Assembly (NCBI RefSeq): GCF_009861505.1
Contig: NZ_WTFT01000049.1
Location: 1 to 64,000, forward strand
DNA: 64,000 nt
Source of the DNA: Pseudomonas izuensis
GTDB lineage: Bacteria > Pseudomonadota > Gammaproteobacteria > Pseudomonadales > Pseudomonadaceae
Reading direction: 5' to 3'
This document shows, in pieces, positions 26,635 to 34,639 of the stretch (positions are counted from its first letter, which is position 1; every line of letters begins with the position of its first letter). Both the position numbers and the translations under genes were made by a program. The notes below the pieces were generated by a model. That model did not search any database. It saw nothing but the letters and a program-made list of their open reading frames with translations, and had not been told where the DNA came from.

Positions 26635-27576
26635 ATGAACAGTGGGATTGTGTTTGCGATATTGGCGGGTGCCATCTGGGGTGGGGTGATTCTTGCCCCT
26701 TCGCTGCTGCCGGAATTCAATGCCGTGCTGATCAGCAGTGTGCGATTTGCCCTGTACGGGCTGATCTCGCTCCTCGTGGCGCTGCCGATTGCATCCCGTC
26801 TGCTGTCGCGATTGACGCGCAGCGACGCCTTGATGCTGCTGCGTTTGTCATTGACCGGCAATGTCCTGAACTACGCGCTGTTGGGCGCTTCCGTACAACT
26901 GAGCGGGGTGACGGCGGCCGCTCTGATCAACGGCATGATGCCGGTTGCCATTACCTTTCTGGGGCGTGGCGACGCAGGGTCCCTGCCCCTGACAAAGCTT
27001 AAGCTGCCCCTGTTGCTGGTATTCCTGGGCATCGTATCGGTCAGTCTGGAACACTCAGGCGCACAGGCGGCCAGCACCTCGGTTTTTTCCCAGTTGCTGG
27101 GCCTGGCCTGCGGGTTCAGCGGTGTTGTCTGCTGGTCGTGGTACGCCACCCACAATGCCCGTTATCTCAAACAAAGCCATTTCAACAGCAGCGAATGGTC
27201 GACACTATTGGGTATCGTGACGGGCATCGTAGCGGTCGTGTTTGGTTTCGCTGCCTTGATGCTGTTTCCGAACCTGGTGCCCGCTCAGGTAGAAAGCAGC
27301 CGCTGGATGGCTTTGCTGTGGGTCTGCCTGTTCCTTGCACTTTGTGGCTCGTGGGTGGCCAATGGACTGTGGAATGCCTGTTCGCGTCGAATGGCCACGT
27401 CATTGAGTGGCCAGATGATCGTGTTCGAAACGCTGTTTGCCTGCGTGTACGGTTTTCTGTTCAGCCAGCGGGTGCCTGGCATGATGGAAGTGATCTCGAT
27501 CGTGTTGTTGGTGGGTGGGGTGGTCTGGGCGGCGAAGCGTCACCGAATGGTGCCGGTGAACCATACCGAGCCGTAG
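26635..27576 (+). CDS. EamA/DMT family transporter
   Basis: The 313-residue protein has ten predicted membrane segments in two EamA repeats, opening with GIVFAILAGAIWGGVILAPSLLPEFNAVLISSVRFALYGLISLL. DMT permeases of this size export amino acids or metabolites, or import them. The divergent LysR gene (93-bp spacer) probably controls it. Confidence 0.85.
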   Translation: MNSGIVFAILAGAIWGGVILAPSLLPEFNAVLISSVRFALYGLISLLVALPIASRLLSRLTRSDALMLLRLSLTGNVLNYALLGASVQLSGVTAAALINGMMPVAITFLGRGDAGSLPLTKLKLPLLLVFLGIVSVSLEHSGAQAASTSVFSQLLGLACGFSGVVCWSWYATHNARYLKQSHFNSSEWSTLLGIVTGIVAVVFGFAALMLFPNLVPAQVESSRWMALLWVCLFLALCGSWVANGLWNACSRRMATSLSGQMIVFETLFACVYGFLFSQRVPGMMEVISIVLLVGGVVWAAKRHRMVPVNHTEP

Positions 27577-27625
27577 CTGCTGTTGGCCGATGCCAGCCGA
27601 TGCTGACCCGCCGGGAGGCTGTTTA

Positions 27626-28582
27626 ATGAACATGCCCAAAATGGGACTTCCTGGATTTCATTGGAGATATTCAGCATTGGCCTTTAACACTCAGAATTTC
27701 ACTCTGCCCTCGGGACTCAAGCTGCTGCTGACGCTATGCGCGATAAGCCTGCTTGGCTGTTCACGTAGCGAGGAGGCAGGGCAATGTCGTGCGGCGCCGC
27801 TAGCGCCTGTTCGACAGGTGGTCATCATCGGCATCGACGGCCTGCGTACCGACGCGGTCAACCCGGCACTGGCCCCTTTCCTGTCCCAGTTGGCCGAGTC
27901 CAGGGGTTTGGCTTGGGGGAAGGTCGATGTCAGCAACGGCCGCACGCAACAGACTTATTCCGCGCCTGGTTGGATCAGTGTGCTCACGGCAAGTTGGGCA
28001 AGCGCACATGGCATTGTTGATAACGACAGCCCAGGTCCCGTCAAAAGCCAAACCGTGTTTGAGCGTCTGCAAACCCGCAAGGCCGATAGCCGCAGCCTTC
28101 TCATTACCTCCTGGAAGCCGCTGTACGATTTGGTCGAGGGGCGTTTGCAGGGTTTGCCGGGGTTACACCATGCGGCGTTTTTGCGCAAAAACGATACAGC
28201 GGTCGAACAGGAAGTATTGACCACCTGGCGTACATGCCAGCCCGATCTGGCTTTCATTCATCTCGATGCAGTAGACGACGCGGGCCATCACGGTGCTTTC
28301 GACCCGTCTGATCCGGGCTACGCTGCGGCCGTGCGAGAAACAGATGCCCGCATTCGTCGCCTCTGGGAGAAGGCATTTGCATCCCCCTCCCCCCAGGGTG
28401 CAACGCCTCAGCGCCTGGTCGTTTTTATCAGCGATCACGGGGGCATCGGCAACAAGCACGGCCGCTATTCAGAAGCTGAACGCTGGGCGCCACTGCTGGC
28501 GATATCGCCATCTGGCTATCCTGCCGTGAAGATCAGCGAGTTGGTTGATATTGGTCAGACTTCGCTGGATTTCGTCCAGTGA
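27626..28582 (+). CDS. Type I phosphodiesterase/nucleotide pyrophosphatase-like lipoprotein
   Basis: I chose the ATG at 27626 because GGGAGG lies just before it. The protein has 318 residues with a lipobox-like LLTLCAISLLGCSRS (cysteine at about 46). It has alkaline phosphatase-superfamily metal motifs: IIGIDGLRTDAVNP, the nucleophile region TYSAPGWISVLTASWASAHGI, DAVDDAGHHGAF and FISDHGGIGNKHGRYSE. It should be an envelope-anchored phosphodiesterase or sulfatase-like hydrolase. The signal segment is preceded by about 25 polar residues, which is long, so the exact start is open. Confidence 0.75.
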   Translation: MNMPKMGLPGFHWRYSALAFNTQNFTLPSGLKLLLTLCAISLLGCSRSEEAGQCRAAPLAPVRQVVIIGIDGLRTDAVNPALAPFLSQLAESRGLAWGKVDVSNGRTQQTYSAPGWISVLTASWASAHGIVDNDSPGPVKSQTVFERLQTRKADSRSLLITSWKPLYDLVEGRLQGLPGLHHAAFLRKNDTAVEQEVLTTWRTCQPDLAFIHLDAVDDAGHHGAFDPSDPGYAAAVRETDARIRRLWEKAFASPSPQGATPQRLVVFISDHGGIGNKHGRYSEAERWAPLLAISPSGYPAVKISELVDIGQTSLDFVQ

Positions 28583-28607
28583 GGGTTGGAGAATTGGCCC
28601 AGCCCTC
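28581..28607. terminator. Hairpin between convergent genes
   Basis: GAGGGTTGG (28581-28589) pairs with CCAGCCCTC (28599-28607) with one G-T pair, at the end of the phosphodiesterase-like gene and before the convergent SYLF gene. Confidence 0.4.
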
Positions 28608-28667
28608 CCCGGCGTTCTGCCGAACCAACACCCTCCCAAAAATCAGCTCGGTGCATAGCCGACGGTC

Positions 28668-29237
28668 TCAGCGACTGAGCTTGCTAATCTTTGAACCCTG
28701 CAATCCCACCCCAGCCATTAAGCCCTTTTGATCAAAAATGAACGCATAGATATCAGACTGAATCGTTGAAGTAGTCAGCGACTTGGCCGCGCCTGCATCT
28801 TCGACCACGATGCTTGGGCCCACGCCGACCTCAAACCCATTGCCAGTTTTCAGATCTTGCAGCGCAGAATCACTCATGAAGAACATCGCGTACCCAAATC
28901 TCTGTACGCCTGCCTGAAGGCCGTATGAGGCTGCTGTAGTCGAGTAGTACCCCGTGACTTTGCCGTTCTCGATCAATTCGCCTTCGCCATGGTGAGCGCC
29001 GGCGATGAACCCCGCTTTCACCACGTCCGGAAAAACGAGGATACCCTTGGCTTTCTGCGCGAGGGCACGCGATTTCGGTGTACTGGTGTACAAGCTCTGT
29101 AACGCTGCTTTCGCTTCCTGGTCCATCGTAGCGTCCGCAGCCTTTGTGCCAGAGGCGGAAGTTGATTGATCCATTTGGCAGCCCGCAGTGATTGCGAGGA
29201 TTGAAATCATTGCCATCATTGGAAGGTATTTGATCAT
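28668..29237 (-). CDS. SYLF-domain lipoprotein (Ysc84-like)
   Basis: The 189-residue protein has a lipoprotein signal with lipobox ITAGC (cysteine at about residue 20). The mature part is the SYLF pattern: ALAQKAKGILVFPDVVKAGFIAGAHHGEGEL, TTAASYGLQAGVQRFGYAMFFM and GVGPSIVVEDAGAAKSLTTSTIQSDIYAFIFDQKGLMAGVGLQGSKISKL. SYLF domains bind phospholipid. It is probably an envelope stress or lipid-associated protein. ACGGAG precedes the start. Confidence 0.88.
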   Translation of the reverse strand: MIKYLPMMAMISILAITAGCQMDQSTSASGTKAADATMDQEAKAALQSLYTSTPKSRALAQKAKGILVFPDVVKAGFIAGAHHGEGELIENGKVTGYYSTTAASYGLQAGVQRFGYAMFFMSDSALQDLKTGNGFEVGVGPSIVVEDAGAAKSLTTSTIQSDIYAFIFDQKGLMAGVGLQGSKISKLSR

Positions 29238-29412
29238 GAGAAATACTCCGTTTCTGCACCTGCCGTTGAGGAGCCTGAGTGATGACAGTCGCTGCGGGTC
29301 AAAGACTGACGGGGCTGACCTTTATTGCGTCGCCACTCACAGACAATAGACTTTAATCCTGATACGTGATTGGTCAAATGCTATGCAGATGTTCGCAGCA
29401 ACCAGGCCTGTA

Positions 29413-29512
29413 TGTAGGAGCGAGCTTGCTCGCGATGAACTCGACAACGCCAAGGGGCATCAGGACTCCCGCATTATCGTTGACGACCATCGCGAGCAAG
29501 CTCGCTCCTACA
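29413..29512. repeat. Pair of inverted Pseudomonas REP sequences (BIME-like)
   Basis: Two exact 25-nt inverted arms, 29413-29437 and 29488-29512, with the core GAGCGAGCTTGCTCGCGATG, are separated by 50 bp. This is the widespread Pseudomonas REP core. They fill most of the 368-bp gap between the SYLF gene and the aminotransferase gene; nothing else is recognisable in that gap. Confidence 0.9.
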
Positions 29513-29605
29513 AAGAAGTCGCCATTCCATCCCGAGCATTCTTGTCATTTGCCAAGGCTTAGGGCAGGGTCGATACCACTGACATCTCTGCCAAAGGAGT
29601 CACCC

Positions 29606-30739
29606 ATGTCAAAGCTATATCCCGGTATCGATCCCGAGGGGCTGGTCGAGTACTCAGTGGTCTACACCGACCGCTCGCTCAACCACATGTCGCAGTCGTT
29701 TCAAGGCGTGATGAAGAACATTTCCAGGACCCTGAAACAGGTCTACAACGCCCAGGCTGTTGCGGTGGTCCCGGGCAGCGGCACATTCGGCATGGAAGCG
29801 GTGGCGCGACAGTTTGCCACCGACCAGCAATGCCTGGTGATACGCAACGGCTGGTTCAGTTATCGCTGGAGCCAGATCCTTGAGATGGGCAACATCCCGG
29901 CGGCCACCACTGTGCTCAAAGCCCGACCGGTCGACACGGGTCGCCAGGCTGCCTACGCCCCACCCCCTCTGGACGAAGTGCTGGCAGTCATTGCGGCTTC
30001 GAGGCCGCAGATTGTGTTCGCCCCCCACGTTGAAACCTCATCCGGGATTATCCTGCCCGACGAGTACCTGCGGGCCGTCGGCGACGCCGTGCATGCGGTG
30101 GGTGGTCTGTTCGTGCTGGACTGCATCGCCTCGGGCACGATTTGGGTTGATATGCACAAATGCGCAGTCGACCTGCTGATCAGCGCACCGCAGAAAGGCT
30201 GGAGCGCCTCCCCTTGCTGCGCCCTGGTGATGTTCAGCTCGTTGGCCCTCGAGCGCATCGAGAAGACGCAGAGCAGCAGTTTTGCCTGTGACCTGAAAAA
30301 GTGGCTTCAGATCATGCAGGCCTACGAACAGGGCGGACATGCCTACCATGCGACCATGCCCAGCGATTCCCTTGCGCGGTTTAACGAAGTGATGAAAGAG
30401 ACGCAAGCCTACGGTTTCGACAAGGTCCGCGACGAACAACAGACTCTGGGCGATCGGGTGCGCGCAATGTTGACCGGCAAAGGCATCAAAAGCGTGGCCG
30501 CAGCCGGCTTTCAGGCCCCTGGCGTCGTGGTGAGCTACACCGATGATGCCGATATCAAGAGCGGCAAGAAATTTGCCGACCACGGCCTGCAGATCGCCGC
30601 CGGAGTGCCGTTGCAATGCGACGAGCCGGCCGACTTCCAGACCTTCCGCATCGGTCTGTTCGGACTCGAAAAGCTGCACAATATCGAGCGCACGGTCAGC
30701 ACCCTCGAGCAGGCACTGGACGAGGTGATGGTTGACTAA
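29606..30739 (+). CDS. Class V aminotransferase (alanine-glyoxylate aminotransferase-like)
   Basis: The protein has 377 residues from the ATG at 29606, preceded by AAAGGAG. It is a fold-type I PLP enzyme: VVPGSGTFGMEAVARQF near the N-terminus, the VLDCIASGTIWVDMH strand with the PLP-binding aspartate, and the Schiff-base lysine in ISAPQKGWSASPCCALVMF. Family members include alanine/serine-glyoxylate and phosphonate aminotransferases. No pathway partner lies next to it. Substrate is unassigned. Confidence 0.88.
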   Translation: MSKLYPGIDPEGLVEYSVVYTDRSLNHMSQSFQGVMKNISRTLKQVYNAQAVAVVPGSGTFGMEAVARQFATDQQCLVIRNGWFSYRWSQILEMGNIPAATTVLKARPVDTGRQAAYAPPPLDEVLAVIAASRPQIVFAPHVETSSGIILPDEYLRAVGDAVHAVGGLFVLDCIASGTIWVDMHKCAVDLLISAPQKGWSASPCCALVMFSSLALERIEKTQSSSFACDLKKWLQIMQAYEQGGHAYHATMPSDSLARFNEVMKETQAYGFDKVRDEQQTLGDRVRAMLTGKGIKSVAAAGFQAPGVVVSYTDDADIKSGKKFADHGLQIAAGVPLQCDEPADFQTFRIGLFGLEKLHNIERTVSTLEQALDEVMVD

Positions 30740-30755
30740 GTGCTCATCCTGGCGT

Positions 30756-30787
30756 CATCACTGTCGCATTCAAACGCGACAGTGATG
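30756..30787 (+). terminator. 12-bp inverted repeat after the aminotransferase gene
   Basis: CATCACTGTCGC (30756-30767) is an exact reverse complement of 30776-30787 across 8 nt. No T-run follows. Confidence 0.5.
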
Positions 30788-30828
30788 TCGCCAGAAAGTC
30801 GTCAGGCGTATGAGTTGGAGGAGTAGCT

Positions 30829-31383
30829 ATGACAGCAATCGATGTGAAATCCCGATTCGAGGCAAAGCTTCTTCGTCCGGCAAAGCCCGGCGATGATACG
30901 TCATGGGCGTTCGCAGTACTGCCAAGAGACGCGAGTGAACCGCTTCCGAGGCGAGGAAGGACGACCGTTGAAGGCACAATCAATGGGCACCCTTTCCAGG
31001 CAACCCTTGAGCCCGATGGTCAGTTGAGCCATTGGCTGAAGGTCAGTAGCGAGTTACTCGACGCCGCAGGTGTGGCCGTCGGGGATATCGTCACACTCGA
31101 GCTAACCCCTGTGAAGAAGGAACCCGAGCCTGACATTCCGGCAGATTTTGAGGAAGCACTGGCAGCCACTCCCGAGGCTCGTAAAGTCTGGAACAATACA
31201 ACGACCATCGCGAGAGTAGACTGGATCCACTGGATTACTTCAGCCAAGCAACTCAAGACGCGCGAAAAGCGAATTGGTGATGCCTGCGAAATGCTTGCAA
31301 CCGGCAAGAAGCAGGTTTGCTGTTTCGACCAGTCCGGCTATTACAGTAAGGCCTTCCGTGCGCCCGAGGCAGAAAATTATTAA
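30829..31383 (+). CDS. DUF1905/YdeI family protein
   Basis: The 184-residue protein has an N-terminal DUF1905 beta-barrel (about 8-95, FEAKLLRPAKPGDDTSWAFAVLP ... VGDIVTLELTPVKKEPE) and a C-terminal YdeI/OmdA helical part (about 98-160, IPADFEEALAATPEARKVW, WIHWITSAKQLKTREKRI). Such proteins have been linked to resistance to bacteriocins or polymyxin-type stress, but the mechanism is unclear. GGAGGAG precedes the ATG. Confidence 0.85.
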   Translation: MTAIDVKSRFEAKLLRPAKPGDDTSWAFAVLPRDASEPLPRRGRTTVEGTINGHPFQATLEPDGQLSHWLKVSSELLDAAGVAVGDIVTLELTPVKKEPEPDIPADFEEALAATPEARKVWNNTTTIARVDWIHWITSAKQLKTREKRIGDACEMLATGKKQVCCFDQSGYYSKAFRAPEAENY

Positions 31384-31797
31384 ATGGAACATTCCGTTGG
31401 AAACACCTGACAATGCGCTCCCCTCCAAAACGGCGCCCTCAGCAATCCGGTGTCGCTTGGGACTCTTCAAAATGATGCCGTAACACTGGCACCTCCCGCT
31501 AATACCCAACGTAGACACGCACTCGCCCATAAAATCCCGCCTTGCAAGCTAAATAAGTAGCTAGCTATTTGTTAATGAAAGTCTGAAGTATTCATTTGAA
31601 CTTTCAGATTCTTTCGCCGCGCAACCTGTGATTAACATCGGCCCCACAGCGAACCCGCTTCGGTATCGCTCAGTGGGATCAGATGGCGCAGAAATCCGGA
31701 TCCAGAGTCCCTTGCTGCCGCTGACCATTGATCGCTTGTCAGCTGGGTGCCGTCGACATGCTTTTGCAGTAGGCCCTGGGATTTTTGAGGATCACCG
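31384..31797. other. 414-bp gap upstream of the TIM-barrel operon
   Basis: No recognisable gene is present. AT-rich DNA at 31540-31615 (including the palindrome TAGCTAGCTA) is a likely promoter region. A GTG-started 57-codon frame (31628-31801) reaches the next gene with an ATGA overlap but has no homology I recognise and no clear ribosome site. Confidence 0.35.
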
Positions 31798-32649
31798 ATG
31801 AAGCTGGAAATTTTTCGCACGCTGTGGGGTTACACCGCCAGCAAGGCTCAGGCGCTCGAGGAGTTGCTGCAAGCGGGCTTTGATGGCATGGAAGCACGCC
31901 TGCCACTGGACGCCCGCGAACGAGCGGAGTTTGGTGCCTTTCTCAAGGCCAATCGCCTGGGCTATATCAGCACCGTCTTCACCGCCTACGATGTGCTGCC
32001 GGAGCAGTCGGCAACGCCTGCCATCCACCTCGATGACCTGGACCGCAAACTCGCCTGGGCCGCCGAACTCGGCCCACGTTTCGTCAACGTGCTGGCGGGC
32101 AATGATCGCTGGTCCTTGCCACAACAAGTGGAGTTCTTTGGCCAGGCGCTGGATCTGGCGCGCAAGCACGGCCAGGTCTGCAGTTTCGAAACCCATCGCT
32201 CGCGTTCGCTGTTCAACCCCTGGGTGACCTTGGAATTGATCCGGCAACTGCCCGATCTGTTGTTCACCAGTGACATCAGCCATTGGGTCGTGACCTGCGA
32301 GCGTCTGTTGAATGACCCGGCCGATGACCTGAGCGCTTTCGTCGAACGGGTTCACCATATCCAGGCCCGTGTCGGTTACGACCAGGGGCCGCAGGTTCCG
32401 CACCCCGCGGCGCCTGAATATGCCAAAGAACTGGCTTTCCACCAGCAGCACTGGGAAAGCATCTGGCGCTCGCAGCAAGCCCGCGGTTATCAGGTCAGCA
32501 CCCTGACCCCGGAATTCGGCGCCGACGGCTACCTGCATCATTTGCCCTTCACCAATGTCCCGGTCGCCGACCTGTGGTCATTGAACGTGTGGATGGGCCA
32601 GACCGAGCGCGAACACTTCGAGCGTTTCCACCACTCACGCCATCCTTAG
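31798..32649 (+). CDS. Xylose isomerase-like TIM-barrel protein (sugar phosphate isomerase/epimerase family)
   Basis: The 283-residue protein fits the AP_endonuc_2 type of TIM barrel: RTLWGYTASKAQALEELLQAGFDGMEARLP at the N-terminus, CSFETHRSRSLFNPW with a likely metal-binding glutamate, LLFTSDISHWVV, and the late LTPEFGADGYL with another candidate metal ligand. It may isomerise, epimerise or cleave a hydroxy-acid intermediate. It heads a likely operon with the 2OG oxygenase, ABC importer and SDR genes (gap to next gene 14 bp). Confidence 0.82.
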   Translation: MKLEIFRTLWGYTASKAQALEELLQAGFDGMEARLPLDARERAEFGAFLKANRLGYISTVFTAYDVLPEQSATPAIHLDDLDRKLAWAAELGPRFVNVLAGNDRWSLPQQVEFFGQALDLARKHGQVCSFETHRSRSLFNPWVTLELIRQLPDLLFTSDISHWVVTCERLLNDPADDLSAFVERVHHIQARVGYDQGPQVPHPAAPEYAKELAFHQQHWESIWRSQQARGYQVSTLTPEFGADGYLHHLPFTNVPVADLWSLNVWMGQTEREHFERFHHSRHP

Positions 32650-32663
32650 GGAGCCGATGCGTC

Positions 32664-33734
32664 ATGCCAGACAATAAAAATAACAGCGTCAGCACTGACC
32701 CACACAAAGCCAACTTCAACAGCATTCCGGTAGTCAACATCGCCGGCCTGTTCAGCTTTGAACTGGAACACCGCCTGGCCGTGGCCGAACAATTGGGGCG
32801 CGCCGCCAGCGAGGTCGGGTTCCTCTACATCACCGATCACGGTATCGACCCGCAACTGATTGCCAACTTGCGCAAGGCGGCCAAGGACTTTTTCGACCAG
32901 CCCTTCGACACCAAGATGCAGCACTACATCGGCACCTCGCAAACCCACAAGGGCTTTGTACCCGAAGGCGAAGAGGTCTATTCCAAAGGCAAGCCAGACC
33001 ACAAGGAAGCCTTCGACGTCGGCTTCGAAGTTCCGGCCGATGACCCGCTGGTGCTGGCCAACACTCCCTTGCTGGGGCCCAATGACTGGCCGCAGCTGGC
33101 AGGTTTCAAAGCATCGGTGCAGGCCTACTATGAAGCGATCTTCGCCCTGGGCCGGCGCCTGTTCGGCGGCTTTGCCCTGACCCTGGGCCTGGACGAAAAC
33201 TATTTCGACAGCCTGGTCACCCGTCCACCGTCCAAGCTGCGCCTAATCCATTACCCCTACGACGGTGCGGCCCATGACGCACCGGGACTTGGCGCCCATA
33301 CTGATTACGAGTGCTTCACCATCCTGCTGGCCGACAAACCAGGCCTTGAGGTGATGAACAACCTTGGCCAATGGATCGATGCACCACCGATTGCCGATGC
33401 TTTTGTGGTCAACATCGGCGACATGCTGGAAGTGATGACCGCCGGCGCATTCGTTGCCACTGCGCACCGGGTGCGCAGCGTGAAGGAGGAGCGTTATTCC
33501 TTCCCGCTGTTTTATGCCTGCGACTATCACACCCAGATCAAACCGCTGCCCGGGTTCGCGCAGGCAGGCAACGACTACGAAGAAATCACGATCGGCGAAC
33601 ACATGTATGGCCAGGCGTTGCAGACTTATCAGTATCTGCGCCAGAGAGTGGCCAACGGGGACGTTCAACTGCCAGGCAAGGCACGCAAGCCCGCCAGTTT
33701 CGGACATTTGAAAAACCAGGCTCAACCGTCCTGA
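32664..33734 (+). CDS. 2-oxoglutarate/Fe(II)-dependent oxygenase, isopenicillin N synthase family
   Basis: The protein has 356 residues from the ATG at 32664 (AGGGAG upstream). The N-terminal DIOX_N segment is VAEQLGRAASEVGFLYITDHGID. The catalytic core has HTD in GLGAHTDYECFTILL, the distal histidine in FVATAHRVRSVKEERYSFPLF, and the 2OG-binding RYS. It uses Fe(II), O2 and 2-oxoglutarate, most likely to hydroxylate or oxidise the compound imported by the ABC system that follows. Confidence 0.88.
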   Translation: MPDNKNNSVSTDPHKANFNSIPVVNIAGLFSFELEHRLAVAEQLGRAASEVGFLYITDHGIDPQLIANLRKAAKDFFDQPFDTKMQHYIGTSQTHKGFVPEGEEVYSKGKPDHKEAFDVGFEVPADDPLVLANTPLLGPNDWPQLAGFKASVQAYYEAIFALGRRLFGGFALTLGLDENYFDSLVTRPPSKLRLIHYPYDGAAHDAPGLGAHTDYECFTILLADKPGLEVMNNLGQWIDAPPIADAFVVNIGDMLEVMTAGAFVATAHRVRSVKEERYSFPLFYACDYHTQIKPLPGFAQAGNDYEEITIGEHMYGQALQTYQYLRQRVANGDVQLPGKARKPASFGHLKNQAQPS

Positions 33735-33780
33735 TTGAAGTTTTCAGCTACACCCTTACCTACGCCGGAGTCAGTAAATA

Positions 33781-34575
33781 ATGAAAAACAATAAAAAAAA
33801 CCTGTTGAGCTTGGCTGTATTGGCAGCCGGCATGCTCGCTGCTTCGGCAAGCATGGCCGCGGCAGGCACGTTCAAGGTCGGTATGGAAATCACCTACCCG
33901 CCTTTCGAGTCCTATGACAAGGACAAGAACGTGGTGGGTTCGGACCCCGAACTGGCAACAGCACTGGCCAAGCACATGAACGCCAAGGTGGAGTTCGTCG
34001 ACACCAAGTTCCCAAGCCTGATCCTGGGCCTGAACTCCGGCAAGTACGACGCAGTCATTTCCGGCATGTACATCACGCCGGAGCGCCAGACCCAGGCTCA
34101 GACCATCGCTTATGCCAACACGGGCGCAGCCGTCATGGTGCCCCAGGGCAGCGAGATCAATGCAAAAAAACCTGAAGACCTGTGCGGCTTGAAACTGGGC
34201 CTGGAACAGGGCACGACCTGGGTCAAGGAATTCCGCAAGCTGTCCGATGAATACTGCGTGCCGAACAACAAAGGCGCCATCACCGTCAGCGAGTACCCTT
34301 CGGCTCCCGAAGTGACCCAGGCCCTGTTGTCCAAGAACATTCAGGCCCAGGTTGAAATCGCCGGCGCCGCAAAAATGATCGCGGAAAAGACCAATGGCCG
34401 GGTGGTGATCACCACCGAGCACCCGATTTATCAGCAAACCCTGGGCATTTTCGTCAAGAAAGGTAACGACGAAACCTTCCAGGCCGTGCAGAAAGCCTTC
34501 GAGGAAGCGAAAAAGAGCGGTGAATACGCCGCTATCCTTAAGAAATATGGCCTGGAAGAGCCGACCGCCCACTAA
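33781..34575 (+). CDS. Periplasmic amino-acid-type ABC substrate-binding protein
   Basis: The 264-residue protein has a signal peptide ending MAAAG (about residue 25) and the SBP_bac_3 fold: FKVGMEITYPPFESYDKDKNVVGSDPELATALAKHMNAK, SLILGLNSGKYDAVISGMYITPERQ. This class binds polar amino acids, opines or related zwitterions. It feeds the fused permease-ATPase encoded 64 bp downstream. Confidence 0.9.
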   Translation: MKNNKKNLLSLAVLAAGMLAASASMAAAGTFKVGMEITYPPFESYDKDKNVVGSDPELATALAKHMNAKVEFVDTKFPSLILGLNSGKYDAVISGMYITPERQTQAQTIAYANTGAAVMVPQGSEINAKKPEDLCGLKLGLEQGTTWVKEFRKLSDEYCVPNNKGAITVSEYPSAPEVTQALLSKNIQAQVEIAGAAKMIAEKTNGRVVITTEHPIYQQTLGIFVKKGNDETFQAVQKAFEEAKKSGEYAAILKKYGLEEPTAH

Positions 34576-34597
34576 GAACCTGCCCTTGTAGTCTGGT

Positions 34598-34629
34598 CAT
34601 CTGCCGCCCCTGCAACGGTGCGGCAGATG
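34598..34629 (+). terminator. Hairpin between binding-protein and permease genes
   Basis: CATCTGCCGC (34598-34607) is an exact inverted repeat of 34620-34629. The position suggests a stabilising or attenuating hairpin that keeps binding-protein mRNA in excess. Confidence 0.5.
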
Positions 34630-34639
34630 GAGGTGCCCT

